64,000 bases of DNA, from contig NZ_NSKC01000004.1 in NCBI RefSeq assembly GCF_002286985.1, positions 186,001 through 250,000 on the forward strand, given 5' to 3'. The notes under the pieces were generated by a model, which was not told where the DNA came from, did not search any database, and worked only from the letters and a program-made list of their open reading frames with translations. The translations under genes were made by a program, and so were the position numbers. This DNA is from Halorubrum salipaludis. GTDB lineage: Archaea > Halobacteriota > Halobacteria > Halobacteriales > Haloferacaceae. Shown here piece by piece: positions 1 through 10,326 of this stretch; the stretch's first letter is position 1, and each line of letters begins with the position of its first letter.

Positions 1-70
1 GGACGCGGCCGATCGCCCGGCCCGTCTCGCGTCCCGCGATCGTTTAGTGGCTCGGCGGTCTTCCGTCGGT

Positions 71-670
71 ATGACATCCCTTCGTCGCCGCCTCGTCGGG
101 TCCACGCTGCTCGTCGTCGCCGTCGTCGCGTTCGCGTTCGCGGCCGATATCGCGCCCACGGTCGTCCCCGAGTCGGCGGCCGCGTCGGCCGACGTGGCGC
201 GCATCGCTCCCTCGCCGGTCTCCGGGCTCGCCGCGCCGGCGCTCCTCGCGGTCGGTTCCGTGCTTCTGGTCGCCGGCGGGGCCGCGCTCGCCGGCGCCGA
301 TCTCTCCGCGCGGGCGACCCTCCTCGCGCCCGCCCTCGGAGCGGTCGTCGCCTTCGCGGTCGCGTCCGGAATCGTCGCCGCGCCCGCCGCGGTCCTCCCC
401 GCGTTCGCCGAGGCGGAGGCGCTGGCGGCCGCAGTCGGCGGGTGGCCGGGCACGATCGCGGCCGGCGCCGTCGTCGGAGCGGCGATCGCGCCCGTGGTCC
501 GCGCGGCGACCACGGAGGACACGGTCACCCTGCTCGTCGGTGCGGCGCTGCTGCTCGTCGCGGTCGCCGCCGCGTCCGACTCGCCGCTCGCGCTCGTCGG
601 CGGCGGCGTCGCCGGCGCCCTCGCAGTAGGCGCGCTCTGGGCGATCGATCCGGCGACGTGGCGCCCGTGA
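71..670 (+). CDS. Alanine-rich multi-pass membrane protein of unknown function
   Basis: I do not recognise this family. The protein is about 199 aa, extremely rich in Ala, Val, Gly and Leu, with roughly five to six hydrophobic stretches that look like transmembrane helices. No catalytic motif or metal-binding cluster is visible. The ATG at 71 is chosen because it is followed by a short basic segment (TSLRRRL) and then the first hydrophobic helix, a normal membrane-protein start. A GTG at 47 in the same frame would add eight residues. The 3' end is unusual: a 21-bp unit is tandemly duplicated across the stop codon (see the repeat at 657-705). It converges on the SPFH gene. The left neighbour lies outside the window, so operon context is unknown. 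Confidence 0.6.
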   Translation: MTSLRRRLVGSTLLVVAVVAFAFAADIAPTVVPESAAASADVARIAPSPVSGLAAPALLAVGSVLLVAGGAALAGADLSARATLLAPALGAVVAFAVASGIVAAPAAVLPAFAEAEALAAAVGGWPGTIAAGAVVGAAIAPVVRAATTEDTVTLLVGAALLLVAVAAASDSPLALVGGGVAGALAVGALWAIDPATWRP

Positions 671-705
671 ATCGGCCCGTGGCGCCCGTGAATCAGCCCG
701 TGGCG
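657..705. repeat. 21-bp tandem duplication overlapping a stop codon
   Basis: Two 21-bp copies (657-677 and 678-698, one mismatch) are followed by a 7-bp start of a third. The unit begins CGTGGCGCCCGTGAATC and contains the TGA (668-670) of the upstream gene, so the terminal codons and stop are repeated immediately downstream. Confidence 0.85.
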
Positions 706-734
706 TCGGGTCAGAAAGAGGAAGCGGTCGGCGC

Positions 735-1964
735 TCAGTCGCTCGGCCGCTCGCTTTCGGCCTCCAGTTCGATGTCGCGGTCGGCCTCCCGCGTCTCCCC
801 CTCCTGACGGGCGAGGTCGACATCGCGGGCCGCGTCCGCGTCGCGCGTCTCGTCGGTGCGGAGGTCGCTGTCGGCCACCGTGTCGAGCTGTTCGAGGGCG
901 CTCTCGATGTCCTCCAGCCCGAGCAGCTTCTCCGTCTCCTCGTCGAACTCCTTCCCCTCTAACCCCTCCATCTGTTGCACGTCGGAGCCGGACAGCGCCT
1001 TGCCGTAGCGGCCGACCAGACTCGTCAGTTCCTGCGGGAGCACGAAGGTCGTGGACTCGCCCTTGCCGATCTCTTCTAAGGTCTCCATGCCGCGCTCGAT
1101 GATGGCGCGTTCGCCCATCGACTCGGCCGAGCGGGCCCGCAAGACCGTCGAGATCGCGTCCCCCTGCGCTTCGAGGATCTGGCTCTGCTTTTCCCCCTGC
1201 GCGCGGATGATGTTCGACTGCTTGTCACCCTCCGCCTGCTCGATCGCCGAGCGGCGTTCCCCCTGCGCTTCGAGGATCATCGCGCGGCGGCGACGCTCCG
1301 CGCCCGTCTGTTGCTCCATCGCGCGCTGGACCTCCTGTGAGGGGCTCACCTCGCGGACCTCGACCGCCTCGACGCGGATCCCCCACTCGTCGGTCGGCTC
1401 GTCCAACTCCTCGTTGATGCGGTCGTTGATCTGGTCGCGCCGGGAGAGCGTGTCGTCGAGCTCCATGTCGCCGAGGACGGCGCGGAGGGTCGTCTGCGCG
1501 AGGTTCGAGACGGCGTTTTTGTAGTCGTCCACTTCGAGGAAGGCCTTCTTGGCGTCCATCACCTTGATGTAGACGACCGCGTCCGCCGTCACCGGCGAGT
1601 TGTCCCGCGTGATCGCCGACTGGCTCGGCACGTCGATCGTCTGCGTCCGCATGTCGAACGCGTACGTGCGGGAGACGAACGGCGGGATGAGGTGGACGCC
1701 CGGCTCGAGCAGCTTGCGGAACTCGCCGAACACCGTGAGCGCCTCCTTGTCGTAGGCGTCGACGATCTCGACCGCGCTGACGACCGTGACCGCCGCCACC
1801 AACACCGCGAGCGCCGCGACCCCGTAGACGAGGCTCTGACTGAGGAGGGCGAAGCCGACGAGGAGCGCGCCCGCGAGCGCCGTGTACTGCCAGACGCCCT
1901 CGGGGATTGAGCTCGTCGCCTCCCCCATCTTGAAGGCGGTACTGCGCGGACCTTGTGTTCCCAT
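735..1964 (-). CDS. SPFH/Band 7 (stomatin-like) membrane protein
   Basis: This 409-aa protein has two hydrophobic segments at about residues 28-64 followed by a Band 7 domain from about residue 66 (EGPxLL-type start EFRKLLEPGVHLIPP, then the strand pattern DMRTQTIDVPSQSAITRDNS). A Glu/Gln/Ala-rich helical stretch at about 205-290 (repeats of AQGEKQS/EAQGE) is typical of stomatin/prohibitin oligomers. The last 100 residues are a strongly acidic tail. Such proteins organise membrane microdomains and often control a partner protease; no NfeD-type protease gene is visible next to it. The start at 1964 is favoured because a CGTTAAC box (1986-1995, read on minus) lies 25-30 nt upstream, fitting leaderless transcription. 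An internal ATG at 1928 is the alternative. It is divergent from the sulfhydrylase gene. Confidence 0.9.
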   Translation of the reverse strand: MGTQGPRSTAFKMGEATSSIPEGVWQYTALAGALLVGFALLSQSLVYGVAALAVLVAAVTVVSAVEIVDAYDKEALTVFGEFRKLLEPGVHLIPPFVSRTYAFDMRTQTIDVPSQSAITRDNSPVTADAVVYIKVMDAKKAFLEVDDYKNAVSNLAQTTLRAVLGDMELDDTLSRRDQINDRINEELDEPTDEWGIRVEAVEVREVSPSQEVQRAMEQQTGAERRRRAMILEAQGERRSAIEQAEGDKQSNIIRAQGEKQSQILEAQGDAISTVLRARSAESMGERAIIERGMETLEEIGKGESTTFVLPQELTSLVGRYGKALSGSDVQQMEGLEGKEFDEETEKLLGLEDIESALEQLDTVADSDLRTDETRDADAARDVDLARQEGETREADRDIELEAESERPSD

Positions 1965-2100
1965 GGCCTCAGTTACGGCCCGACGCTGTTAACGGTTGGC
2001 ACGAGCCCCTCGTTTCCGGTGGAGATCGGACGGAGTTCGCGGAGTTCCGCCCCGAAATCTGCCTCCAAGATACCGGAAACGCCCGCAACGTCCGGGCGGC

Positions 2101-2131
2101 TTTAAGCGCACGGCGCGCGCATGCCGAGCCA
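2101..2131 (+). promoter_or_regulatory. Leaderless TATA-type promoter of the sulfhydrylase gene
   Basis: TTTAAG at 2101-2106 lies 25-30 nt upstream of the ATG at 2131, the spacing expected when archaeal transcription begins at the start codon. An out-of-frame ATG at 2121 sits between them. Confidence 0.6.
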
Positions 2132-3435
2132 TGCCAACAGACGAGGACGACGGCGACCACGAGTTCGACACGCGAAGCGTCCACGCGGGATCGAGCGCGG
2201 ACCCGGCGACCGGCGCCCGCGCGACGCCCATCTACCAGACGACCTCCTACGAGTTCGAGGACGCCGACCACGCCGCCCGGCTGTTCGGGTTGGAAGAGGC
2301 CGGAAACGTCTACTCCCGGCTGATGAACCCGACCAACGCCGCCCTCGAAGAGCGGATCGCCTCGCTGGAGGGCGGCGTCGGCGCGGTCGCGACCGCCTCC
2401 GGGATGGCCGCGCTCGACGTGACGACGTTCCTGCTCGCGTCCGCCGGGGACAACATCGTCTCGTCGTCGGCGCTGTACGGCGGCACCTACACCTACCTCA
2501 CCCACTCCGTCGAGCGGCGCGGGATCACGACGCGGTTCGTCGACCCGCTCGACTACGAGGGGTACGCCGACGCGATCGACGAGGACACCGCCTACGTCCA
2601 CCTCGAAACCATCGGCAACCCGGCCTTGGTCACGCCCGACATCGAGCGGATCGCCGACATCGCCCACGACCACGGCGTCCCGCTGTTCGTCGACAACACG
2701 TTCGCGACGCCCTACCTCTGCCGGCCGCTGGAGCACGGCGCGGACCTCGTCTGGGAGTCGACGACGAAGTGGCTCACCGGCAACGGAACCACCGTCGGCG
2801 GGGTCGTCGTCGACGGCGGCTCGTTCCCCTGGGGAGAACACGCCGAGAAGTACCCCGAGATCGCGCAGGACAACCCCGCGTACCACGGGATCAACTTCGT
2901 CGACGCGTTCGGCGACGCCGCGTTCACCTTCGCGGCGGTCACCCGCGGGCTCCGCGACCTGGGCGACCAGCAGTCGCCGTTCGACGCCTGGAACACCCTC
3001 CAGCAGACCGAGTCGCTCCCGCTTCGGATGGACCGTCACTGCGAGAACGCCGGCATCGTCGCAGAGTACCTCGAGGAGCACGAGGACGTGGCGTGGGTGA
3101 ACTACCCCGGTCTGGAGAGCCACGAGACCCACGAGGAGGCCAGCGAGTACCTGGAGGGCGGCTACGGCGGCATGATCACCTTCGGGCTGGAGGGCGGCTA
3201 CGAGGCCGCGAAGGGGACGGTCGAGGAGGCCGACCTCGCCTCCCTGCTCGCGAACGTCGGCGACGCCAAGACGCTCATCATCCACCCGGCGTCGACGACC
3301 CACCAGCAGCTCACCGAGGAGGAACAGGAGTCGGCCGGCGTCACGGGCGACATGGTGCGGCTCTCCGTCGGCATCGAGGACCCGGCCGACATCGTCGCCG
3401 ACCTCGAAGCGGCGATCGAGCGCGCGTCGGCGTAG
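2131..3435 (+). CDS. O-acetylhomoserine sulfhydrylase-type PLP enzyme (MetY/MetB family)
   Basis: This 434-aa cytoplasmic enzyme belongs to the Cys/Met-metabolism PLP-dependent family. It shows the family signature YSRLMNPTNAALEERIASLE early on, a VDNTFATP motif carrying the PLP-binding Asp, and the Schiff-base lysine in ESTTKWLTGNGTTVGG. The NGT after the lysine, and the overall length, fit O-acetylhomoserine aminocarboxypropyltransferase (methionine or homocysteine synthesis from O-acetylhomoserine and sulfide) better than cystathionine gamma-synthase. Substrate specificity cannot be fixed from sequence alone. The longer reading frame upstream (from 1996) is rejected because the TTTAAG box places the transcript start at the ATG at 2131. 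It is divergent from the SPFH gene; no other methionine gene is adjacent. Confidence 0.9.
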   Translation: MPTDEDDGDHEFDTRSVHAGSSADPATGARATPIYQTTSYEFEDADHAARLFGLEEAGNVYSRLMNPTNAALEERIASLEGGVGAVATASGMAALDVTTFLLASAGDNIVSSSALYGGTYTYLTHSVERRGITTRFVDPLDYEGYADAIDEDTAYVHLETIGNPALVTPDIERIADIAHDHGVPLFVDNTFATPYLCRPLEHGADLVWESTTKWLTGNGTTVGGVVVDGGSFPWGEHAEKYPEIAQDNPAYHGINFVDAFGDAAFTFAAVTRGLRDLGDQQSPFDAWNTLQQTESLPLRMDRHCENAGIVAEYLEEHEDVAWVNYPGLESHETHEEASEYLEGGYGGMITFGLEGGYEAAKGTVEEADLASLLANVGDAKTLIIHPASTTHQQLTEEEQESAGVTGDMVRLSVGIEDPADIVADLEAAIERASA

Positions 3436-3462
3436 TCCGACGCGGAGAGCGGCCGTCGGCTC

Positions 3463-4293
3463 TTATAAGTCGTCGCCGTCGAACTTCCAGAGCCCGGCAA
3501 GCGGCGGCGCGATCGTCCAGAACACGAGCATCGACACCGCCGAGATCTGTCGGTTGACGGTCTCGCCCGAGAATAGCTGCTCCCCGAGGAACGCGCTGGA
3601 AAGCAGTTCGACACCGGAGATCGGGTTCGCGACCCGCAGGAACACGCGGACCTGTCGTTGGGAGACCGGAAGCGGGTCGATCAGCCCGCTCGCGGCGTCG
3701 AGAAGCTGCCCGGTGACGAAGCCCCACAGCACCACGAACAGGACGAAGATAGCGACCCCGCCGATCAGCGCGCGGCGCTGCGTCGTCGCGGCCGCCGAAC
3801 AGCCGACCGTGATGGCGACGAAGACGATCCCGAGGACCGCGGCGAAAACGGTGTAGCCGAGGAACGCGCCGACGTTGAACGTCGCGAGCGCCCCGGTCTG
3901 TGCGAGCGCGAACAGCACGAGCCCCGGCAGCAGAAATCCGGCGAGAACCGCGAGCGCGAGCGCGCCGCCCCGTCCGATCACCTTCCCGAAGACCACGTCG
4001 GCCCTGGAGTGCGGCAGCGACAGGAGCAGCTTCAGCGAGCCGGACTCGCGCTCGCCGCTGACGGCGTTGTACCCGACGACGACGCCGACGAGCGGGACGA
4101 GCGTCGTCACGAGGAAGGGGCCGACGGCGAAGCTCAAGAGGGCCTCGGTCGCGAACTGTTCGCCCTGGCCGGTCGGCCTGACGACGTACGCGAAGATCGC
4201 GACGAGAAGCGAGAACAGCGCCACGAGGATCAGCATTCCACGGGACCGCACCGCCTCCTGGAAGTCCTTCTCCGCGATGGCGACGAGGCTCAT
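3463..4293 (-). CDS. ABC-2 type transporter permease
   Basis: This 276-aa membrane protein opens with an N-terminal amphipathic segment (MSLVAIAEKDFQEAVRSRG) and has about six transmembrane helices, the usual layout of NosY/ABC-2 permeases. The conserved stretch GYNAVSGERESGSLKLLLSL is the family's hallmark between helices 2 and 3. Its ATG overlaps the TGA of the ATPase gene by four bases (4290-4293, ATGA), so the two are translationally coupled and form one two-component exporter. The exported substrate is unknown. The reading ends at 3463, converging on the sulfhydrylase gene with a short gap. Confidence 0.9.
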   Translation of the reverse strand: MSLVAIAEKDFQEAVRSRGMLILVALFSLLVAIFAYVVRPTGQGEQFATEALLSFAVGPFLVTTLVPLVGVVVGYNAVSGERESGSLKLLLSLPHSRADVVFGKVIGRGGALALAVLAGFLLPGLVLFALAQTGALATFNVGAFLGYTVFAAVLGIVFVAITVGCSAAATTQRRALIGGVAIFVLFVVLWGFVTGQLLDAASGLIDPLPVSQRQVRVFLRVANPISGVELLSSAFLGEQLFSGETVNRQISAVSMLVFWTIAPPLAGLWKFDGDDL

Positions 4294-5243
4294 CGGCTCA
4301 CCTCCTCGGGCGCCTCGCCGGCGCGTTCACTCGGCGCGTCGCCCTCGGTGTACGCTAAGAAGAGGTCCTCCAGCGACGCCTCTCGCGTGTGGAAGTCGGC
4401 GACGGCGACCCCGGCGTCCTCCAGGGCGCCGATGACTCGCGTCTTCGCCCCGTCGGCGCAGCTCACGACGAGGACGTCGCCGTCGCGGTCGACGCGGCTC
4501 ACGCCGTCGACGTCGCGGACCGCGTCGGTCGCGCTCTCGTCGCCGTCGCCCTCGATCGCGATCTCAAGCGTCTCCTCGCCGCCGACGGCCTCGCGGAGCC
4601 CCTCCACGGAGTCCTCGGCGACGAGTTCGCCGTCGCGCAAGATTCCGACGCGGTCGCAGACGGCCTCGACCTGTTCGAGGATGTGCGAGGAGAAGAAGAC
4701 CGTCGCGCCGCGGTCGGCCTCGGCGCGGACGATCTCCCGCATCTCCTTCGCGCCAGCCGGGTCCAGCCCGGAGGAAGGCTCGTCGAGGATGAGGAGGTCG
4801 GGGTCGCCCGCGAGCGCCATCGCGAGCGCGAGTCGCTGGCGCATCCCCTTCGAGTAGCCGCCGGCCTTGCGGTCGGCGTCGCCGAGGAGCCCCACGCGGT
4901 CGAGGAGGGCGTCCGGGTCGTCGTCCGCCTCCTTCGATCGGACCGCGAACTCGACGTGTTTGCGCCCCGAGAGCCGGTCGTACACCGCGAACCCGTCGGG
5001 AAGCACGCCGGTGCGTCGGCGGATCGCGACGCCCTCGGCGGTGGCGTCCCGTCCGAGCACGCGCACCGTCCCCTCGGTCGGCCGGACGAGGTCGAGCACC
5101 ATGTCGATGGTCGTCGACTTGCCGGCGCCGTTCGGGCCGAGGAATCCGTACACCTCGCCCTCCTCGACGGAGAGATCGAGGCCGCGAACGGCCGTGACGT
5201 CGGCGAACTCCTTCGTCACGCCCCGCAGTTCGATGGCGGTCAT
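4290..5243 (-). CDS. ABC transporter ATP-binding protein
   Basis: This 317-aa ATPase is the partner of the downstream permease. It has Walker A (GPNGAGKSTTID), a Q-loop region, the signature GGYSKGMRQRLALA, Walker B (LLILDEPSSGLDP) and an H-loop (FFSSHILEQVE). The C-terminal ~90 residues form the extra domain seen in CcmA/NosF-like exporter ATPases. The start at 5243 (MTAIELRGVTKEF) matches the family's normal N-terminus. The frame extends upstream to 5396 without family similarity, and a TTTATC box (about 5267-5272 on minus) lies about 25-30 nt before 5243. The gene precedes the permease with a 4-bp overlap. Confidence 0.92.
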   Translation of the reverse strand: MTAIELRGVTKEFADVTAVRGLDLSVEEGEVYGFLGPNGAGKSTTIDMVLDLVRPTEGTVRVLGRDATAEGVAIRRRTGVLPDGFAVYDRLSGRKHVEFAVRSKEADDDPDALLDRVGLLGDADRKAGGYSKGMRQRLALAMALAGDPDLLILDEPSSGLDPAGAKEMREIVRAEADRGATVFFSSHILEQVEAVCDRVGILRDGELVAEDSVEGLREAVGGEETLEIAIEGDGDESATDAVRDVDGVSRVDRDGDVLVVSCADGAKTRVIGALEDAGVAVADFHTREASLEDLFLAYTEGDAPSERAGEAPEEVSR

Positions 5244-5566
5244 ACCGCCCCGTTGCCGCGTCGTCAGATAAAGGGTTGTGGGTCGTGACTGCGAGTCGCG
5301 ACGGGAGTGGCGGCGTGTCGGAGGCGACAGCAGCGCACGCCGGGCGAGAGCGACACGCGTCACCGAGCGGGACAGGAGATCGAGAGAAACCATCATAAAA
5401 TTGATTATAAATAATAATTATCGCATATTTGACTGTACTCTCGGCTCACGGCACGTACACGCCGGCAAAAGCGGAGATCCGCTTCGGCACTCGCAAATCA
5501 GGAGACTACGGAGCTATTTCTCGGCTTCGAAAATTTTAATTATTTATCTAGGGGATGTTCGGCGGG
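5244..5566. promoter_or_regulatory. AT-rich divergent intergenic region upstream of the GntP gene
   Basis: This 323-bp gap holds the minus-strand ATPase promoter at its left end. It also has two strongly AT-rich patches unlike the surrounding DNA, 5395-5430 and 5530-5550. The second patch (TTTTAATTATTTAT, 5534-5547) is the likely TATA region for the GntP gene. ATAAATAAT (5407-5415) and ATTATTTAT (5539-5547) form a 9-bp inverted pair 123 bp apart, possibly an operator pair or just AT-rich coincidence. I see no credible gene here. Confidence 0.5.
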
Positions 5567-6982
5567 ATGATACCGACACCGTTGCAAGCAACTGTTCATT
5601 TCTCGCACAGTCCACTACTAACATTCATAATCGGGCTGATACTCGTCGTCGCGATGCTCGTGTGGCTGGATCTCCCGGCGTTTATCGGGCTGATCATCTC
5701 GGCGTTCCTCGTCGGCGTGGTGAACACGATCTTCGTCGCGGACTTCGCCGCCGCCGACGCCGGCAGCCAGGTAGCGACCGCGTTCGGGGACGGCATGGCG
5801 GGGATCGGGATACCCATCCTGATGGCCGCGATCATCGGCAAAGGAATGTTGGAAAGCGGTGCGGCCCAGCGGATCGTTCGCGGGTTCCAAGGGGTGCTCG
5901 GCGAGAGCAACTCCGACATCTCGCTGCTCGGGAGCAGTTCGGTGCTCGCGGTTCCCGTGTTCTTCGACAGCGTGTTCTACCTCATGGCGCCGCTCGCCCG
6001 GTCGATGCGGGCCCGCGTCGGCCGCGACTACACGCTGTTCATCGTCGTCGTCGGCGCGGGGGCCGCGACGACGCACGTGTTCGTCCCGCCCACGCCCGGC
6101 CCGCTCGCGGTCGCCGACCAGATCGGAAGCAACCTGTTCATGACGATCGTCATCGGGCTGGTGACTGCCATTCCGGCGGCGATCGTGTCCGGGCTCGTCT
6201 ACGGTCGCTGGATCAACAGCCGGCTCGACATCCCGCTGCGGGACACGATGGCGACCTCGACGGAGGAGCTACAGGAGGTCGCCGACCGGCCGACCAGCGA
6301 GCTGCCGGGCGTGCTCGAGTCGCTGGCGCCGATCCTGCTCGCAGTCCTGCTGATCGGGTCGTCGACGTTCGTCAACACGTTCCAGGAACTGTACCCGTTC
6401 CTCGCCTCGCTGCAGCCGATCACCGACTTCCTCGGGAACAAGAACGTCGCGCTGACGATCGCCGCGCTCGCGGCCGCGTACACGTTCTACCGCTACGACG
6501 ATATGAGCCAGAGCGAGTGGAGCGATGAACTCACCGAGGCCCTGAAAAGCGGCGGGAACATCGCCGCGATCACGGCGGCCGGGGGGGCGTTCGGCGCGCT
6601 GCTCGCGGCCTCCGGAATCGGTGACTACCTGGCTAACGCGCTCCAGGAAGTGGGCATCGGCCTGCTCGTCACGGCGTGGCTCATCGCCGCGATCGTCCGC
6701 ATCGCGCAGGGGTCCGCCACGGCCGCGATGTTGACCGCCGCCGGGATCATGGCGCCGCTCACCGGGCAGTTGACCGTCAACCCGGCCTACCTCGTGATGG
6801 TCATCGGCGCGGGCGGGAACATCTTCTCGTGGTTCAACGACTCCGGCTTCTGGCTCGTCAGCGAGATCGGAGGGCTCACCAAGACGGAGACGCTGAAGAC
6901 GTGGACCGCCCTCACGACGATCATCTCGGTGACGGGACTCGTGACGGTGCTGATCGTCTCGACGATCTTCCCGCTCGTCTGA
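5567..6982 (+). CDS. GntP-family gluconate/organic acid permease
   Basis: This protein of about 471 aa has 12 or more hydrophobic helices and GntP-family landmarks: DLPAFIGLIISAFLVGV near the N-terminus, GIGIPILMAAIIGKGMLESGAA, the VPVFFDSVFYLMAPLARSM segment, HVFVPPTPGPLAVADQIG and a late RIAQGSATAAMLTAAGIM. The family imports gluconate or related sugar acids with protons. The ATG at 5567 is preferred because the upstream TTTTAATTATTTAT lies 20-33 nt before it, the normal archaeal spacing; an in-frame ATG at 5555 adds four residues. No sugar-acid catabolic gene is adjacent, so the substrate is open. A T-rich tract follows the stop. Confidence 0.88.
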   Translation: MIPTPLQATVHFSHSPLLTFIIGLILVVAMLVWLDLPAFIGLIISAFLVGVVNTIFVADFAAADAGSQVATAFGDGMAGIGIPILMAAIIGKGMLESGAAQRIVRGFQGVLGESNSDISLLGSSSVLAVPVFFDSVFYLMAPLARSMRARVGRDYTLFIVVVGAGAATTHVFVPPTPGPLAVADQIGSNLFMTIVIGLVTAIPAAIVSGLVYGRWINSRLDIPLRDTMATSTEELQEVADRPTSELPGVLESLAPILLAVLLIGSSTFVNTFQELYPFLASLQPITDFLGNKNVALTIAALAAAYTFYRYDDMSQSEWSDELTEALKSGGNIAAITAAGGAFGALLAASGIGDYLANALQEVGIGLLVTAWLIAAIVRIAQGSATAAMLTAAGIMAPLTGQLTVNPAYLVMVIGAGGNIFSWFNDSGFWLVSEIGGLTKTETLKTWTALTTIISVTGLVTVLIVSTIFPLV

Positions 6983-6990
6983 CGCGAGCG

Positions 6991-7007
6991 GTTCGGTTTT
7001 TCTTTTA
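6991..7007 (+). terminator. T-rich terminator after the GntP gene
   Basis: A run reading GGTTTTTCTTTTAAG about ten bases after the stop codon is the kind of U-rich stretch archaeal polymerase terminates on. It lies between two convergent genes. Confidence 0.45.
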
Positions 7008-7048
7008 AGACGCCGAGGGAGATTCCGCCGCTACTCGTCGCTACCGGT

Positions 7049-9289
<2,241 letters not shown>

Positions 9290-9352
9290 TCAGTTCGCCG
9301 TCGGTTCGAGATCGAGACTCTCGGCCCCGTCGCGGGGTTTTAATTCGGCCCG

Positions 9353-9532
9353 ATGCGAACCGAGCGCGTGTTCCGAACGCCCTCCTGTCCGAACTGCGGG
9401 AGCGCGTATCTCGTTATCGAGAGGCGGCTGCACGGCTCCCCTCGACGGACGAGCGGGAGGATCGAGAAGAAGTACCGCTGTTTCCGGTGTTTTCACGGGT
9501 TCTCGGAGGACGACGTGGAGCCGCCGGCGTAG
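9353..9532 (+). CDS. Small zinc-ribbon protein (59 aa)
   Basis: A 59-codon frame from the ATG at 9353 to the TAG at 9530-9532. The product has two CxxC knuckles, CPNC at about residues 12-15 and CFRC at about 43-46, separated by a basic linker (ERRLHGSPRRTSGRIEKK), a standard small zinc-ribbon layout. It ends in an acidic tail (SEDDVEPPA). The four correctly spaced cysteines, a codon usage like its neighbours and an upstream TTTTAAT box (9338-9344) support a real gene, although the box lies only about 12 bases before the ATG, closer than usual. Similar tiny CxxC proteins are common in haloarchaea and are usually uncharacterised; nucleic-acid or protein binding is the plausible role. It is divergent from ligA. 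Confidence 0.7.
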   Translation: MRTERVFRTPSCPNCGSAYLVIERRLHGSPRRTSGRIEKKYRCFRCFHGFSEDDVEPPA

Positions 9533-9563
9533 GCTGCGTCGACGCCGATCCCTACCGTGGAAC

Positions 9564-10271
9564 TCAGCCGTCCCATTCACACGGCGCGTAGTCGATCACT
9601 CCCTGCGAGACGTGTACCTCGTCGTCGGTTATCGTGACTTCCGCTTCCGTCCGAAAGTCGTCGACGACGAAGTCGAACCGACGCGTCTCCTCGGAACCGG
9701 TCAGCGTCTCGACGGTTAGCTCGTAGCTCCCGAACTCGTCGGTCGGGTGGTACTTCCGAAAGTCGTGGGACTCGATCGTGACGGTCTCGTCGACGAGGGG
9801 CTCCTCGCCCGCCAACTCGATACGCACCTCGTGTTCGCGGTCGGCGGTGTTTCTGACCGTGAAACTCGGCGGATCCGGTTTCCTGACCGAATCGACCTCG
9901 GTGAGCATGAGGGTCTTCGCCTCGCTGTCGACGTCCTCAACACGGGGGTCGTAGGGGGTGTCGTCGATAACGACGTACGAGTACGAAGCGTCGACCGCGT
10001 CGTCGAAGCGCAGCGACTCCGATCGGTAGTCCCCGTTTTCGAGGGCGGCGTCGATTTCGGTCCGAACGTCTCCTGGGAGCCGGTGATACTCGATTCTGAC
10101 CAAGTGACACTGATCGTAGCCGGGCTCCGAGGCCTCCGAATCACCCGGAGGTTCCGATCGCTCCGAATCCTCCGAAGCCACCGGATCGGCGGTCGACAGA
10201 CAGCCAGCCGACGGGATTCCGAGCAGACACGCACCGGCCAGTCGCAGCGCGCGCCGCCGATCGGGCGCCAT
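9564..10271 (-). CDS. Tat-exported lipoprotein of unknown function
   Basis: This 235-aa protein begins with a twin-arginine signal (DRRRALRLAGACLLGIP) ending in a lipobox-like SAGC. It should therefore be exported folded by the Tat system and anchored by a lipid on the cysteine, the usual haloarchaeal route. After a Ser/Glu/Pro-rich spacer the mature part contains a region with PGDVRTEIDAALENGDY and later Ig/FN3-like strand patterns (REHEVRIELAGEEPLVDETV). I do not recognise a named family. The ATG at 10271 is selected because it opens the Tat signal; the frame runs 21 codons further upstream with no support. It lies downstream of the amidohydrolase on the same strand, separated by a short gap. 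Confidence 0.75.
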   Translation of the reverse strand: MAPDRRRALRLAGACLLGIPSAGCLSTADPVASEDSERSEPPGDSEASEPGYDQCHLVRIEYHRLPGDVRTEIDAALENGDYRSESLRFDDAVDASYSYVVIDDTPYDPRVEDVDSEAKTLMLTEVDSVRKPDPPSFTVRNTADREHEVRIELAGEEPLVDETVTIESHDFRKYHPTDEFGSYELTVETLTGSEETRRFDFVVDDFRTEAEVTITDDEVHVSQGVIDYAPCEWDG

Positions 10272-10326
10272 ACACCGACAGTGCAAAGCGGCGGGTGAAT
10301 GCTTTGTGGCGGCTCGGGGTCGCGCC

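Noticed and set aside
1-46. Left-edge sequence before the first gene
   Set aside because: Too short to assign; possible end of an upstream gene.
735-1964. Flotillin/protease operon (SPFH plus NfeD)
   Set aside because: No NfeD-type gene next to the SPFH gene.
1996-2130. 45-residue N-terminal extension of the PLP sulfhydrylase
   Set aside because: Unrelated composition and placed upstream of the leaderless promoter.
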